Of a stretch of DNA of 64,000 nucleotides, positions 15,386 to 25,587 are shown piece after piece. The position numbers and the translations under genes are program-made. How positions within the stretch are numbered: the first letter of the stretch is position 1; each line of letters starts with the position of its first letter. The notes beneath the pieces are model-generated. The model ran no database searches. It saw only the letters and a program-made list of their open reading frames with translations, and was not told where the DNA came from. The DNA lies in assembly GCF_030848565.1 (NCBI RefSeq), contig NZ_JAVDDV010000004.1, forward strand, positions 62,001 through 126,000. The letters are read 5' to 3'. Origin of the DNA: Natronolimnohabitans sp. A-GB9 (GTDB lineage: Archaea; Halobacteriota; Halobacteria; Halobacteriales; Natrialbaceae).

Positions 15386-16654
15386 TTACTGCGGCCGATA
15401 GCGGCCATCCGCGTCGCGGCTGAAGCGCTCGTCCGTCTCGAGCCAGCCGTCCGCGAACCGGCCGCGGTCCGTGTCCGTCTCGTCGTCGGTGCGTTGTTCG
15501 TCGGCCGACCGATACCAGGTCCGATCGTCGGTACCGGCAACATGTACGTAACCGTCGGCCACGACCGGCCCCGAAAGATGGAGATCGCCCTCCGCCTCAC
15601 CCTCGAGAACGTCTCCGTCGGGACCGACCAACCGCGCCCGACAGTCGGGAACCGGAAGACCGACGTGGGAACCAGTCGCCGTCTCGTCGCCCGTTTCTCC
15701 AGCGGTCTCGTCGCTTGCCGAACCGGGCGACTGACTGAACGCGGTCGGACACTCGAGACGGCCGTACGCTCGCAGAATCGACGCGTCGCGTTCGCGATAC
15801 GCGGCGCGGACCTCGTCGTCGGCCGCTCCGTCGAGGACGACGCGCTCGAGGGAGTCGATCGCCGCGTCGAAGCCCGATTCGGCCGCGAGGGCCGCGATCT
15901 GTGTCTCGCGGCCGGCGAGGAACGTGGCGGCGTTCTCGTCGATTGCGGTCAGCGTGTCGCCGGGGTCGAACGCCCGGTCGAGCAAGACGGTGCCACCGAC
16001 GTACAACAACGGCAGGGCAGCGCGGACGAGGCCGTCGTAACTCGAGAGCGGCGTCGTCAACGGAGCGACGTCGTCGCTCGAGAGGGCCCAGGAAACCAGC
16101 GCCGAGAGACAGTTCCACTCGAGCGTGTCCGCGGTGTATCCCGCGACGGGCCGACCGTCATCACCGTGGAGGAACAAGAGCGGGACGTCGGTGTCGCGGT
16201 CGCGGTCCTCGGTGTCGGGCACGTCCTCGCGGTCTGCGTCGACGAGTTCCGAGAGGGTGACGGAGCGGTCGAACGGGATCGATCGCACGAGGTCTCGCTG
16301 GGCGGACTCTGAGACGACGAGATCGGGATCGATCGCCTCGAAGGGCCGCGTTACGGTCGCAGGTGTCAGCCAGTGTGAGATCGGCGCAAAGACGGCACCG
16401 AGCCGGCGACAGGCGAAGAGAACGACGAGCGAGGCGACGCGGTTGCGCGTGACGAGACAGACGACGTCGCCGGCCGCGACGCCGAGCGCCGAGAGGTGTT
16501 CGGCCGTCCGCGTCGCCATCGCCGAGAGCTCGCCGTAGGAGACGCGACTCTCGTGGATCGTCTCCGCGGGCGCGTAGAGTCGTTCCTCGGAGACGTCGAC
16601 GACCGCCGTTCGGTCCGGAAAGCGTTCGGCTCGACGTGCCAGCGAGAGCGTCAC
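15386..16654 (-). CDS. Divergent AMP-dependent synthetase/ligase, probably non-catalytic
   Basis: A 422-residue protein related to acyl-CoA synthetases: LSLARRAERFPDRTAVV at the start, a LGVAAGDVVCLVTRN turn, FACRRLGAVFAPIS, and a late AEGDLHLSGPVVADGY segment. The adenylation P-loop, normally TSGTTGxPKG, reads LHGDDGRPVAGYT. The A5 Tyr-Gly-x-Thr-Glu motif is AYGRLECP. The C-terminal domain with the catalytic Lys is absent, and the protein ends soon after the position of the A7 motif. The GTG at 16654 fits the family start; an ATG at 16708 is possible. Likely a pseudoenzyme or decaying gene. Confidence 0.7.
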   Translation of the reverse strand: MTLSLARRAERFPDRTAVVDVSEERLYAPAETIHESRVSYGELSAMATRTAEHLSALGVAAGDVVCLVTRNRVASLVVLFACRRLGAVFAPISHWLTPATVTRPFEAIDPDLVVSESAQRDLVRSIPFDRSVTLSELVDADREDVPDTEDRDRDTDVPLLFLHGDDGRPVAGYTADTLEWNCLSALVSWALSSDDVAPLTTPLSSYDGLVRAALPLLYVGGTVLLDRAFDPGDTLTAIDENAATFLAGRETQIAALAAESGFDAAIDSLERVVLDGAADDEVRAAYRERDASILRAYGRLECPTAFSQSPGSASDETAGETGDETATGSHVGLPVPDCRARLVGPDGDVLEGEAEGDLHLSGPVVADGYVHVAGTDDRTWYRSADEQRTDDETDTDRGRFADGWLETDERFSRDADGRYRPQ

Positions 16655-16757
16655 GACTGTGTGTCGGACTCCAGTACCCGTCAAAGCTGGGGGGTCGAGC
16701 GCAAGCACGACGTCGATAGCGGAGTGTCACACTCGAGTCCGGCCCGGTGGACGGGAA

Positions 16758-17540
16758 TCACTCGTCGTCGGTCTCTGCCTCGAGAAAGCCGAGCAGTCGA
16801 TCGTTGACTGTCCGGGACTGTTCGACGAAACAGAGGTGGCCGGCGCCCTCGAGTTCGACGAACTCGCCGCGGGGAAGCCCAGTCGCCAGCTCCCGACCCG
16901 CCGAGACCGAAACCAGGTCGTCCTCGCTGCCGTGGACCACCTGCGTCGGCTGGGTTACCTCGACCAGCCAGTCGGTCGCGTCGAAGCCCTCGAGTGCCGC
17001 CGTCTGTGCCTGCCAGCTCTCGCGGTCGGCGTCCCCGTCGGCCCGCCAGTCGACGATGCCCTCGCGGACGTCTGGCTGTGACTCGAGAAACGCCGCGGAG
17101 AATCCGGCGGCGAGCGACACACGGAGCGCGTCGCGGTCGTCCGGTGGCGCGTAGAGAGGCTCGAGGTCGAACGCCTCGCCCTGCGCAGCGGTCCCGAACA
17201 GGGTCAGCGTTGCGACCCGACTCGACTCTCGAGCGGCTCGGAGGGCGATCGCTCCGCCGAGGCCACACCCCACGAGGTGTGCCTTACGAAAGCCACAGTC
17301 GGCGAGGACGGCCTCGAGGTCGTCGACGAGCGTCTCGAGGGTGTAGGGGCCGTCGGGGGCGTCCGATCGACCGGTCCCTCGAAGATCCCAGACGACGGCC
17401 TCGTAGGGGCCGGCGACGGCGGCGTGTTGCCAGCCCCACAGCCAGCCGCCGAGGCCGGCTTCGGTGACGAAGACGACGGGTTCGCCCTCGCCCGCACGAT
17501 CGTAGTACAGCGAGACGGCACCGTTCGTTGCAGTGGGCAT
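16758..17540 (-). CDS. Alpha/beta hydrolase with Cys at the nucleophile elbow
   Basis: A 260-residue alpha/beta-hydrolase. The oxyanion region and cap are normal (TEAGLGGWLWGW, WDLRGTGRSDAPDG), and the acid and His of the triad are in VVHGSEDDLV and EGAGHLCFVE. The nucleophile elbow reads GCGLGG, so Cys takes the place of the usual Ser, as in dienelactone hydrolase. Substrate unknown. It lies next to the divergent AMP-ligase on the same strand, with about 100 bases between them, which may mean shared transcription. Confidence 0.85.
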   Translation of the reverse strand: MPTATNGAVSLYYDRAGEGEPVVFVTEAGLGGWLWGWQHAAVAGPYEAVVWDLRGTGRSDAPDGPYTLETLVDDLEAVLADCGFRKAHLVGCGLGGAIALRAARESSRVATLTLFGTAAQGEAFDLEPLYAPPDDRDALRVSLAAGFSAAFLESQPDVREGIVDWRADGDADRESWQAQTAALEGFDATDWLVEVTQPTQVVHGSEDDLVSVSAGRELATGLPRGEFVELEGAGHLCFVEQSRTVNDRLLGFLEAETDDE

Positions 17541-17603
17541 AGCTGACTCGAGGGCGTCGAGAGAAAGAAAAACGACGGTTCGGAACCGACAGAGCGGTCC
17601 GTC

Positions 17604-20381
17604 TTAGGCGTCCTGGACCTGCCGCAAGACGTCGGGTGCGTCCTCGAGCGCCGCGTCTAGATCCTCGACGTTCGGGCCGCCACCCTGTGCGAAGTCCGGC
17701 GGGCCGCCACCGCCGCCACCGACTCTCGAGGCGAGTTCGCCGACGACTTCACCGGCGTTAACGCCCGCATCCTCTGGGACGGAAACGACGAACTGAGCAC
17801 TGTTCTGGCCGCTCCCAAGGACGGCGATCTTGCCCTCGTCGCTGATGGCGTTTGCCGTTGCACGGAGTTCGTCGACGTCGGCGTCGATGCGGTCGACGAC
17901 CGCGGTCGTCTCGCCGACGTCGACCTCCTCCGTGTCACTGCCGCCGCCCGCTCGAGCCGCGGCGAGCTGTTCGGTCAGGTCCTCGATCTCCTTGCCGCGG
18001 GCCTTCCACTCCTCGAAGAACCGCTCGGCGGTCTCGGGAACCTCCTCGGGCGAAACGTCGAGCACCTCGGCGGCCTCGTAAAGGGCGTCTTCTTTCTCCT
18101 GGGTGGCCTCGAGGGCGGCCTCGCCGGCAGCGAAGGTGATTCGCTCGACGCCGTCCTGGACGCGCTCGGTGTTGAGCACTTTGATGGTCCCGATTTCGCC
18201 GGTCCGGGCGACGTGGGTCCCACCGCAGGCCTGGACGTCCTCGTCGACGTGGATCAGTCGGATCTGTTCGCCCGGCGGGATACCGCCCTGATAGAGGTCG
18301 AAGCCGTGTTCGGCCTCGGCGTCGTGGCGGTCGGGCCACTCCTGGGTGACCTGGCCGTTGTCCATGACGATCTCGTTGGCGACGCGTTCGATCTCCTTGA
18401 CGTCCTCGCGGGAGATACGGTCGTAGTGGCGGACGTCGATCCGCGAGGAGTCGACGCCCTTCTGGGCGCCGGCCTGTCGAATGTGTTCGCCAAGTACCTG
18501 CCGTGCGGCGTGGATGACGATGTGAGTCGCCGTGTGATGGCGCATCAACTGCCGTCGGCGGGTGCCGTCGATCTGGCCCTTGACGAACTCGCCTTTCCCG
18601 GGGCTCTCGTCGGTCCGGTGGAGGATGACGCCGTCCTCGATCTGGACGTCCTCGACCTCGACGGTCGTGTCGTCGGTCGAGAGCGTCCCTGTATCGGCGG
18701 GTTGGCCACCGCCTTCGGGGTAGAACATCGTCTGATCTAACACGACGTCGTACCCCTCCTCGCGCTCGAAGACGTCCAACACGACGGCCTCGAACTGCGT
18801 GCGCTGCTGGTCGTCGTAGTAGAGTTTCTCCGTTTCGGGGAGGTCCGCGAACCGTTCGTCCTCGTCTTCGTCCGTCTCTTCGGCGCCGTCAGGCGTGTCG
18901 TGGCGCTCGGCGACGAGGCTGTAGAAGTCGTCGGGGACGTCGACGTCGGCACCCGCCTCCTCGGCGATCTCGGCGACCATGTCGGGCTGGATGCCGTGGG
19001 AGTCGTAGAGTTCGATCAGCTCGTCGGTCGGGATCGGCTCGCCTTTCTCGGCGTACTCCTCGGCGAGGCTCTCGACGCGACGACCGCCCCGTTCTAGGGT
19101 CTCGCGGTACTTCTCGACCTCGGTGCGGACGATGTCGCGGATGGTGTCGCGGTTCTCGTACTCGAGGCGCTCGGCCTGCATGTCGACGAGTTCGTCGAGT
19201 GGTGCGTCGACGCCGACCGTATCACAGAGTCGCTTCGTGCGTCGGAGGACCATCCGGGCGAGATAACCGGTGCCGACGTTCGAGGGGACGATGCCGTCGC
19301 CGAGCATGTAGGCGAGCGTCCGGCAGTGGTCGGCGATGGCGTAGATGTTCTCGAGGGGCTCCATGAGCTCCTCGAGGTCGGCCGCGTCGACGCCGAGTTC
19401 GTCGGCGATCTCGCCGCGGGCGGTCTCCATATCCTCGGCCTCGTCGATGTCCATGTGGCCGGCGAGTTTGGCCACGCGATGGACGAGCTCCTCCTCCTCG
19501 TCGGTGTGCTCGAGTCCCGCGTTGTCCTTGAGGAACGCGATCATGTCGGGGTAGACCGCTTCGTAGACGGTCGGGGTGCCCTGAGAGACCCACGTCCAGC
19601 GCTCTAACCCGTAGCCCGTGTCGACGATGTAGGTGTCCATCGGGCTGTAGCGGTTCCCGTCTTTCATCTCGTACTCGCCGTCGGGGTCTTGCTCCATAGA
19701 CATGAAGACGAGCGTCGCGAGTTCGACCCCGCGGAAGATGACCTCCATGGCGGGGCCGGCGTTGCCGCCACCGACCCACGGGTCCTCGATGTAGATGACT
19801 TCGTCGAGATCGACGCCGAGTGACTCGAAGAAGCCGTCACAGAGTTCGACGGTGCGGTCCTTCCAGTAGACCTCGCCGTGGTAGGCGTACTCGTCTTCGT
19901 CGACGTCCTCGCGCGTGTTGAACGCGTGGTGGGCCATCATCTCGAAGGCCATCGTGTGCCGGCCCGTCTTGCCGACGTTGTCGATGTCCTGCATCCGAAT
20001 ACAGGGCTGGGAGACACACAGCGGGTTCGCCGGCGGCGGCGTCTCGCCGCTGGTCACGAGCGGCTGGAAGTCGTAAATCGACGCCTGGGTCAGCAGGACG
20101 TCCTCGCGCCAGCGGTTTGCGGCGACGGGATAGGGGTCGATCCGGTCGTGGTCGTGATCCTCGAAGTACGAGAGGAAGGCCTCCCGCATCTCCTCGAGGC
20201 TGTACTCGTCGTCGAACCCGGAGTTCTCGATGAAGCCGTACTCCTCACAGGGTGGCTCACCGCAGGTCTCCCGGTCGTGATCGCGGGTCCAGAAGTGTGC
20301 GCCACAGGACGGACACTCCTTGCGCTCGAATCCTTCCTCCTCGAAGTACTCGAGGCGGTACGCTTCCGCCAGTTCGCTCAT
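17604..20381 (-). CDS. alaS: Alanyl-tRNA synthetase, archaeal type
   Basis: A 925-residue class II synthetase that charges tRNA-Ala. An archaeal zinc-binding N-terminal segment ([10 protein letters not shown]...CGEPPC) precedes the catalytic core (about residues 60-450). The editing domain has its zinc motifs [10 protein letters not shown] near residue 620 and [13 protein letters not shown] near 720. A C-Ala domain with a Gly-rich stretch ([17 protein letters not shown]) ends the protein. The ATG at 20381 is chosen because homologues start [13 protein letters not shown]; the open frame continues 14 codons upstream. Monocistronic, divergent from the sensor gene. Confidence 0.95.
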   Translation of the reverse strand: MSELAEAYRLEYFEEEGFERKECPSCGAHFWTRDHDRETCGEPPCEEYGFIENSGFDDEYSLEEMREAFLSYFEDHDHDRIDPYPVAANRWREDVLLTQASIYDFQPLVTSGETPPPANPLCVSQPCIRMQDIDNVGKTGRHTMAFEMMAHHAFNTREDVDEDEYAYHGEVYWKDRTVELCDGFFESLGVDLDEVIYIEDPWVGGGNAGPAMEVIFRGVELATLVFMSMEQDPDGEYEMKDGNRYSPMDTYIVDTGYGLERWTWVSQGTPTVYEAVYPDMIAFLKDNAGLEHTDEEEELVHRVAKLAGHMDIDEAEDMETARGEIADELGVDAADLEELMEPLENIYAIADHCRTLAYMLGDGIVPSNVGTGYLARMVLRRTKRLCDTVGVDAPLDELVDMQAERLEYENRDTIRDIVRTEVEKYRETLERGGRRVESLAEEYAEKGEPIPTDELIELYDSHGIQPDMVAEIAEEAGADVDVPDDFYSLVAERHDTPDGAEETDEDEDERFADLPETEKLYYDDQQRTQFEAVVLDVFEREEGYDVVLDQTMFYPEGGGQPADTGTLSTDDTTVEVEDVQIEDGVILHRTDESPGKGEFVKGQIDGTRRRQLMRHHTATHIVIHAARQVLGEHIRQAGAQKGVDSSRIDVRHYDRISREDVKEIERVANEIVMDNGQVTQEWPDRHDAEAEHGFDLYQGGIPPGEQIRLIHVDEDVQACGGTHVARTGEIGTIKVLNTERVQDGVERITFAAGEAALEATQEKEDALYEAAEVLDVSPEEVPETAERFFEEWKARGKEIEDLTEQLAAARAGGGSDTEEVDVGETTAVVDRIDADVDELRATANAISDEGKIAVLGSGQNSAQFVVSVPEDAGVNAGEVVGELASRVGGGGGGPPDFAQGGGPNVEDLDAALEDAPDVLRQVQDA

Positions 20382-20542
20382 TACGTATGTGTTGACCAGC
20401 CAGCGCCTAAAACAGTTCCGCAACGTTCAGTCCGCCGGAATCGCACGCATGGGCGGTTCAACACGTCGACGACCGCGGCGGGTTCGGTACGCACCGAGCA
20501 GTTTTAGTGGTCGGTCACTCTCGAACTGAGACACCGCTTCCC

Positions 20543-22714
20543 ATGTCTGCTCCGTCGCGGTCACGACCACGGACAGTGTGCTATCTCGCGGCGACCCCCG
20601 CCGCGGCTCGCGAGGGTGCGACCGCCCTCGAGGACGCCCCTTCGGGACCGAAGCTGGCAGTCCAGCCGCTGTCGATCGACGCAGTCGACGACCATCGTGA
20701 CTGGCTCGCTACGCCGGACTGTGTCGTCTTCGCGGCGACGCCGACGACCGCCGCGGGCGCGCGTCTGCTCGAGGTCGTCGACGCCTGCGAGGCGACGCCA
20801 CTGGTGCTCTTTTCCGCCGCCAGCTATCCGCCGCGAGCCGCACGCTCGACCGACGGCATCGACGGCTACGTCCGGCGGGACACCGACGATGCCGTTGCCC
20901 ACCTCGCAGACGAGATCGAGTGGGTCTGTGCCCGCGATGAGAGCAGAAACGAGAGCGAGCCCGGGCCGGCGATCCCGGGCGGATCCGGGCTGGAACCCGA
21001 CGAGACAGTGACCGAGGCCGAACAGCCATCGGCGACCGAGGCCGGACGACCGTCCGACGCGATCGAGACGAGCGGTTCGACGACGTCCGTCGATCCACGA
21101 TCGGCCGCGTTGCTCGAGACCGTTCCCGACCTGTTCGCCTGCGACGGTCGAGACGAGCTCGCCGAGCGACTGGTCACGGCCGCGGCCGACGCTCTCGAGA
21201 CCGACTACTGCTGGCTGTCGCGACACAGCAACGGGAAGTCGACACTACTGGCAGCGACCGACGCCGTCTCGGACACCGATCTCGTGGCAGTCGGCGGAGT
21301 GATCGACGAGGTCTGCCGAACGGGCGAACCGCTGTGGATCGACGGTCGATCCGACGATCGGCTGACGACCTCGCTCGGGGGATTGCAGTCGCTTTGTTGT
21401 GTCCCGATCGGCGACGGCGGACACCTCTGTGTCGCAAGCGAGGCGCCGGCGGCGTTCGACGATCGCGACCGCGAGTCGCTCGTGGCGTGGGGACGGGTCG
21501 GTGACGCTACACTCGAGCGACTCGAGACCGAACCGACGCGTCCCGACGACCACGGTCGCCACGCAGCCGAACGCGACCGCATGCAGGTGCCGTCTGCAGT
21601 GCCCGAGCCCGCGTTGTGCTACGAACTCGTCGACGGCGAACCGGTCGTTCGGGACGTCAACGATACCTTCGCGACGACCTTCGGCACTGAACCCGACGCC
21701 GTCGTCGGCGAGTCCGTCCGCGAGCGGACCGGACCGCCGGGGCTCGAGGGCCGGCAGGGAACGCTGTGTGAGACGCTGCAAACCCGCAAGCGCCGCCAGT
21801 TCGTCACTCGACGCGGGACTATCTCGGGCGTCCGTGAGTTCCGGCTCACGGTGACACCCCTCGAAGCGAGTAGCGATACCGACGAGCGAGCACACGCCAG
21901 ATGGGGAGTGGTGCGCTACAGCGACGTCACCGAGACCAGACGACAGGCCCGCGAGGCGGCCGCCGCCCAAAAGCGACTCGAGACGATCGCCGACACGCTC
22001 GAGGACGACGTCCGTCGGTCGCTGAACGTCGCCCGCGGCTACCTCGAGCTCACGGCGGCGACCGGCGACATAGACCACCTCTCGGTCGTCGAGACGACAC
22101 AGCACGATCTCTGCGAGCGCGTCGACGAACTGGTCGCGATCGCCCGCCGCGAGATCAACGGACCCGAACCGGTCGCCGCCCACGACGTCGCGCGCCGGGC
22201 CTGGGTCGCCGTCGACACCGGCGACGCGCGGCTCGAGACGGGAGCGAACGTCGTCCTCGAGGCCGACAAAACCCGGCTACGGACGCTGTTCGAACACCTG
22301 CTCGGAGCGATCGTCGAGCGTCTCTCGACCGGCGAGGGGAACCGACCTGAAACCGGTGATCCGACTATCACAGTGGAGGCGACCGACGATGGATTCGTCG
22401 TCAGCGGGCGTCCGACAGGCGACGATGGGCCGTGGGCCCGGCGTGAACCGAGCACCGAACCCGATCCCGACCGGGTGTCCGTCGCCGACGGTTCCGACGT
22501 CGGTCCCCGACTCGAGGCAGTCGATCGGATCGCCGAGGCCCACGGCTGGGACGTCCGCCTCGAAGAGACAGATGGGCCGACCGTCGTCGTTTCCGGTGTC
22601 GAACCGATCGACGTCGGTCGTGATTCGGAGGTCGAGTCGATCGGCTCGGTCGACCCGGGGACCGATCGTCGGATACTGCTGTCCGACAGGAAAAAACGGA
22701 TCAGGGACGGCTAG
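20543..22714 (+). CDS. Sensor histidine-kinase-like protein with degenerate kinase core
   Basis: A 723-residue cytoplasmic protein. Order: receiver-like N-terminal domain (about residues 10-130), low-complexity acidic linker, GAF domain (about 185-325), PAS domain (about 345-470, EPALCYELVDGEPVVRDVND), then HisKA-like and HATPase-like regions. The phosphoacceptor box, usually S-H-D-L-R-N-P-L in haloarchaea, reads EDDVRRSL with Asp at the His position. The N-box and Gly-rich ATP lid are not recognisable. It is likely a signalling scaffold or pseudokinase. The ATG at 20543 matches the start of the first domain. No membrane segment is seen. Confidence 0.75.
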   Translation: MSAPSRSRPRTVCYLAATPAAAREGATALEDAPSGPKLAVQPLSIDAVDDHRDWLATPDCVVFAATPTTAAGARLLEVVDACEATPLVLFSAASYPPRAARSTDGIDGYVRRDTDDAVAHLADEIEWVCARDESRNESEPGPAIPGGSGLEPDETVTEAEQPSATEAGRPSDAIETSGSTTSVDPRSAALLETVPDLFACDGRDELAERLVTAAADALETDYCWLSRHSNGKSTLLAATDAVSDTDLVAVGGVIDEVCRTGEPLWIDGRSDDRLTTSLGGLQSLCCVPIGDGGHLCVASEAPAAFDDRDRESLVAWGRVGDATLERLETEPTRPDDHGRHAAERDRMQVPSAVPEPALCYELVDGEPVVRDVNDTFATTFGTEPDAVVGESVRERTGPPGLEGRQGTLCETLQTRKRRQFVTRRGTISGVREFRLTVTPLEASSDTDERAHARWGVVRYSDVTETRRQAREAAAAQKRLETIADTLEDDVRRSLNVARGYLELTAATGDIDHLSVVETTQHDLCERVDELVAIARREINGPEPVAAHDVARRAWVAVDTGDARLETGANVVLEADKTRLRTLFEHLLGAIVERLSTGEGNRPETGDPTITVEATDDGFVVSGRPTGDDGPWARREPSTEPDPDRVSVADGSDVGPRLEAVDRIAEAHGWDVRLEETDGPTVVVSGVEPIDVGRDSEVESIGSVDPGTDRRILLSDRKKRIRDG

Positions 22715-22734
22715 AAGCGCTCGGGAAAGCGCGG

Positions 22735-23727
22735 TCAGGCCGCTTCTTCGAGCGCCAGCGATGCCAGCAGCGCCTCCAGTTGCAGCCGTTCGTTTGCCCC
22801 CTCCGTAATTCGATAGTCGACTTCGCCCAGTTGCTCGAGCAGTCGAACGGTCGCCTGTTCGGGGATGTCGAACTCCCAGGCCGAACGGTGGAGCTGGTCG
22901 ATGACGTCGCCGCCGGCGAGGCCACGCTCGGTCAGCAGGTCTTCCAGGGCGGCGCGGGCAGCGGTGAAGTCGCCGTCGATGGCGTGGTCGACCATCGCCT
23001 CGACCTCCTCGGGGCGGGCCGTCGAGGTGATCGCAAAGACCGTCTCCTCGTCGACGGTCTCGCCCATCACGGCGGCGGCCTGCAACCCGTTGATCGCCTT
23101 GCGCATGTCGCCGTCGGCAGCGTAGACCAGGGCGTCGACGCCGTCGTCGGTGACCTCGATACCCTCGTTGGCGGCGATTTCACGGACCTGGGCCTCGACC
23201 GCCTCGTCGGAGAGTTCGGTAAAGCGAAAGACGGCACACCGCGATTGAATGGGGTCGATGATCTGACTCGAGTAGTTACACGAGAGAATAAAGCGGGTGT
23301 TGTTCGAGAACTGTTCCATGGTGCGACGGAGCGCCGACTGGGCGTCGGATGTCAGTGCGTCGGCCTCGTCTAAGAAGATGATGCGGTAGTTGTAGCCGCC
23401 GAACGACGACCGCGCGAAGTCCTTGATCCGGTCGCGGACGACGTCGATGCCGCGCTGGTCGGAGGCGTTGAGTTCGAGGAAGTTCTCGCGCCAGTCGTCG
23501 CCGTAGACTTCGCGGGCGATAGCTTGTGCACTGGCGGTTTTGCCGACGCCAGCCGGCCCCGAAAACATGAGGTGTGGGAGGTCGTCCTGCTCGACGTAGC
23601 GTTGCAGCCGCGGGACGATGTTCTCGTGGCCCTTGATCTCGTCGAGCCGTTCCGGCCGGTACTTCTCGATCCAGACTTCGGTCCTGCCGGGTGTCGGCTC
23701 CGCCGCCTCGGCGTCGGCCTCGCTCAT
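22735..23727 (-). CDS. rfcS: Replication factor C small subunit
   Basis: A 330-residue AAA+ clamp-loader ATPase that loads PCNA at primer ends. Walker [11 protein letters not shown] is near residue 45, Walker B FLDEAD near 110, sensor I is [10 protein letters not shown], and the arginine-finger motif SRC follows in QSRCAVFRF. Helical lid and collar domains complete the usual length; no intein is present. The ATG at 23727 is used; a TTG eight codons upstream is in frame. Convergent with the sensor gene, 20 bases apart. Confidence 0.95.
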   Translation of the reverse strand: MSEADAEAAEPTPGRTEVWIEKYRPERLDEIKGHENIVPRLQRYVEQDDLPHLMFSGPAGVGKTASAQAIAREVYGDDWRENFLELNASDQRGIDVVRDRIKDFARSSFGGYNYRIIFLDEADALTSDAQSALRRTMEQFSNNTRFILSCNYSSQIIDPIQSRCAVFRFTELSDEAVEAQVREIAANEGIEVTDDGVDALVYAADGDMRKAINGLQAAAVMGETVDEETVFAITSTARPEEVEAMVDHAIDGDFTAARAALEDLLTERGLAGGDVIDQLHRSAWEFDIPEQATVRLLEQLGEVDYRITEGANERLQLEALLASLALEEAA

Positions 23728-23911
23728 ACCGCTCGCAAGGAGCGGGCGCAAGATAAAACGACCGAACCACGGCGTCGGTCTCGATCTCGAGTCTCGCGTG
23801 CGGGCTGTCGGACAGCGATCCGTACGACTCCGAGCAGGGCGGGCACTCGAGCCGTGACGACAACGCGACGATGACTGTACGCAGGTCTGAAACTACGGTT
23901 ACACTTTTTTC

Positions 23912-25018
23912 ATGTCAGTCGTCGAAGAAGCCGTCATGCGCTTCGGAACCACCGCGCTGGCAGTGCTTGTCGTCTCGTTCGTCGTCCTCGCCGGCGTCGT
24001 CCCGGCGACGGTCGTCGCCCAGTCCGACTCCGAGACGAGCGGGACGGTCGTCGTCGAGGAAGGCGAGACAGTCGAGGACGTGGAGGCGTTTGCGGGTACC
24101 GTCGTCATCGAGGGAACCGTCACGAACGACGTCGAAGTCGTAGGCGGCGACGTCCGAATCGACGGCGAGGTCGGTGGGGACGTCGAAAGCGTCGGCGGCA
24201 GCGTCACGATCGCCGGAACTGTCGACGGTGATCTCGAAAGTGCTGGCGGCAGCGTTACGATCGCCGAGGGAGCGACCGTCGGCGGGAACGTCGGGATCGG
24301 CGCTGGTAGCGTCACGGTCGACGGCACGATCGAGGGCGACGCCGAAATCGGAGCCGACACGATCCAGCTCGGTGATGACGCGGCTATCGAGGGCGATCTG
24401 CGCTACGGTGGTGACCTCGAGGGCAACACCGATGCCGTCGCGGGCGAGATCGAAGAAGATCCCTCGATCGGCGTCGACGTTGCCCCGTCGATTCCGCCGA
24501 TCGCCTCGTGGCTGTTCTCGGCGTACGCACTCGTGTTGAACCTGCTGCTCGGTGCCGCGTTGCTCGCCCTGTTCCCGCGGTTCTCAGATGGGATCGCCGA
24601 CCGCGTCGGACGCAGTCCCGTCCGCTCCGGGCTGGCGGGACTCGGTGTCCTCGTCGGCGTCCCAATCTTGCTGCTCGCGATGGCGATTACGGTGATCGGC
24701 ATTCCGTTTACGATCATCGGCGCGTTCGCGTTCGCCTTCGTCGTCTGGATCGGAATCGTCTACGGCCGCTTTGCCGTCGCGGCGTGGCTGCTCTCGCTCG
24801 TCGACGTCGAGCACCGCTGGCTCGCACTGGTAGTCGGGATGGTCGGCGGCGCCCTCCTCGCGCAGGTGCCGTACGTCGGTAGTCCGATCAACTTCGTCGT
24901 CTTCCTGCTCGGGCTCGGTGCGCTCGCTGCCGGACTGTACAGCCACTGGCGAGCGGGGCGACAGCGAGACCAGGAGCCACGCGGCGAGATCGACGCCGGC
25001 GGTCCGGCCAGCGACTGA
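23912..25018 (+). CDS. Exported bactofilin-like repeat protein with C-terminal membrane domain
   Basis: A 368-residue protein. A signal peptide (about residues 10-37, ending PATVVAQ) is followed by a right-handed beta-helix of about 140 residues made of short repeats of the GTVxGDVExVGGxVTI type, as in bactofilins/polymer-forming proteins. Then come about five membrane segments (residues 200-345) and a charged tail. An ATG at 23936 (MRFGTTALAV) is an equally good start and would place the signal peptide at the very N-terminus. The repeat domain should lie outside the cell. A role in surface organisation is inferred. Its TGA abuts palindromic element A1. Confidence 0.75.
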   Translation: MSVVEEAVMRFGTTALAVLVVSFVVLAGVVPATVVAQSDSETSGTVVVEEGETVEDVEAFAGTVVIEGTVTNDVEVVGGDVRIDGEVGGDVESVGGSVTIAGTVDGDLESAGGSVTIAEGATVGGNVGIGAGSVTVDGTIEGDAEIGADTIQLGDDAAIEGDLRYGGDLEGNTDAVAGEIEEDPSIGVDVAPSIPPIASWLFSAYALVLNLLLGAALLALFPRFSDGIADRVGRSPVRSGLAGLGVLVGVPILLLAMAITVIGIPFTIIGAFAFAFVVWIGIVYGRFAVAAWLLSLVDVEHRWLALVVGMVGGALLAQVPYVGSPINFVVFLLGLGALAAGLYSHWRAGRQRDQEPRGEIDAGGPASD

Positions 25019-25126
25019 TACTGTTGGACAGCACGATTCGACGATCGGTCGCGCGACTGCGGCCGTCCCGACGGTGGCGGCCGCGATTTCGCGACCGACG
25101 GCTCACTGACTGCTGTCCGACAGTAT
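25018..25126. repeat. Palindromic element A1 (ATACTG ends)
   Basis: The ends ATACTGTTGGACAGCA and TGCTGTCCGACAGTAT are inverted copies. Inside, CGGTCGCG and CGCGACCG pair as well, so the whole 109 bases can fold into one long hairpin. The stop codon of the bactofilin-like gene shares its last base with the element (TGATACTG). The interior is homologous to element A2 at 26544. Confidence 0.8.
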
Positions 25127-25213
25127 GAGACGGATCCCTGGAACGATTTCCCGGCGCAATCGCAGCCCGGATCGCGGTTGCGCCGGCACTGACGTACAGT
25201 AGTCCGTATGAGA
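25127..25213. repeat. Palindromic element B1 (GAGACGGA ends)
   Basis: It directly follows A1. The ends GAGACGGAT and AGTCCGTATGAG are imperfect inverted repeats; the interior CCGGCGCAAT (25151-25160) pairs with GTTGCGCCGG (25177-25186). It resembles element B3 at 28687. No gene is encoded. The SAMP2 promoter must lie within or just after its right end. Confidence 0.7.
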
Positions 25214-25256
25214 TAGAGAGCGACGCGCTCAAGTCCGCGCTCGCGTAAGCGTGGAT

Positions 25257-25493
25257 ATGCGCGTGACCGTCGACGTCAAGGGCGAAACCACCCACGAGAT
25301 CGACCTCGAGAACGCCGGATCCGACTCGAGTACCGGCGTCGACGACGCGGCGCCGACCTATCGGGACCTGCTCGGCGAGATCGATCTCAGCCCCCACGAG
25401 GTGAGCGTGCTGGTCGACGGTCGTCCCGTCCCCGAGGACCAGCCGGTCGAGAGCGACCACGTGACGGTGTTGCGTCTGATCAAGGGCGGGTAG
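25257..25493 (+). CDS. samp2: Ubiquitin-like small archaeal modifier protein SAMP2
   Basis: A 78-residue beta-grasp protein ending in Gly-Gly. The C-terminal half, SPHEVSVLVDGRPVPEDQPV followed by LRLIKGG, is almost the same as Haloferax SAMP2, which is conjugated to lysines and also carries sulfur for tRNA thiolation after activation by UbaA. A longer N-terminal loop (ENAGSDSSTGVDDAAPT) is the main difference from the 66-residue Haloferax protein. The ATG at 25257 is preferred; a GTG two codons earlier is in frame. Next gene: a peroxiredoxin-like protein. Confidence 0.92.
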   Translation: MRVTVDVKGETTHEIDLENAGSDSSTGVDDAAPTYRDLLGEIDLSPHEVSVLVDGRPVPEDQPVESDHVTVLRLIKGG

Positions 25494-25587
25494 CGAGGAT
25501 CGCCACGCAGTCCGTATGACGGAACGTGACGACAGGAGCCCGTATGAAAGCCCGATCGTTTTGAGGGGGCCCGTCGTACGCCGACCC

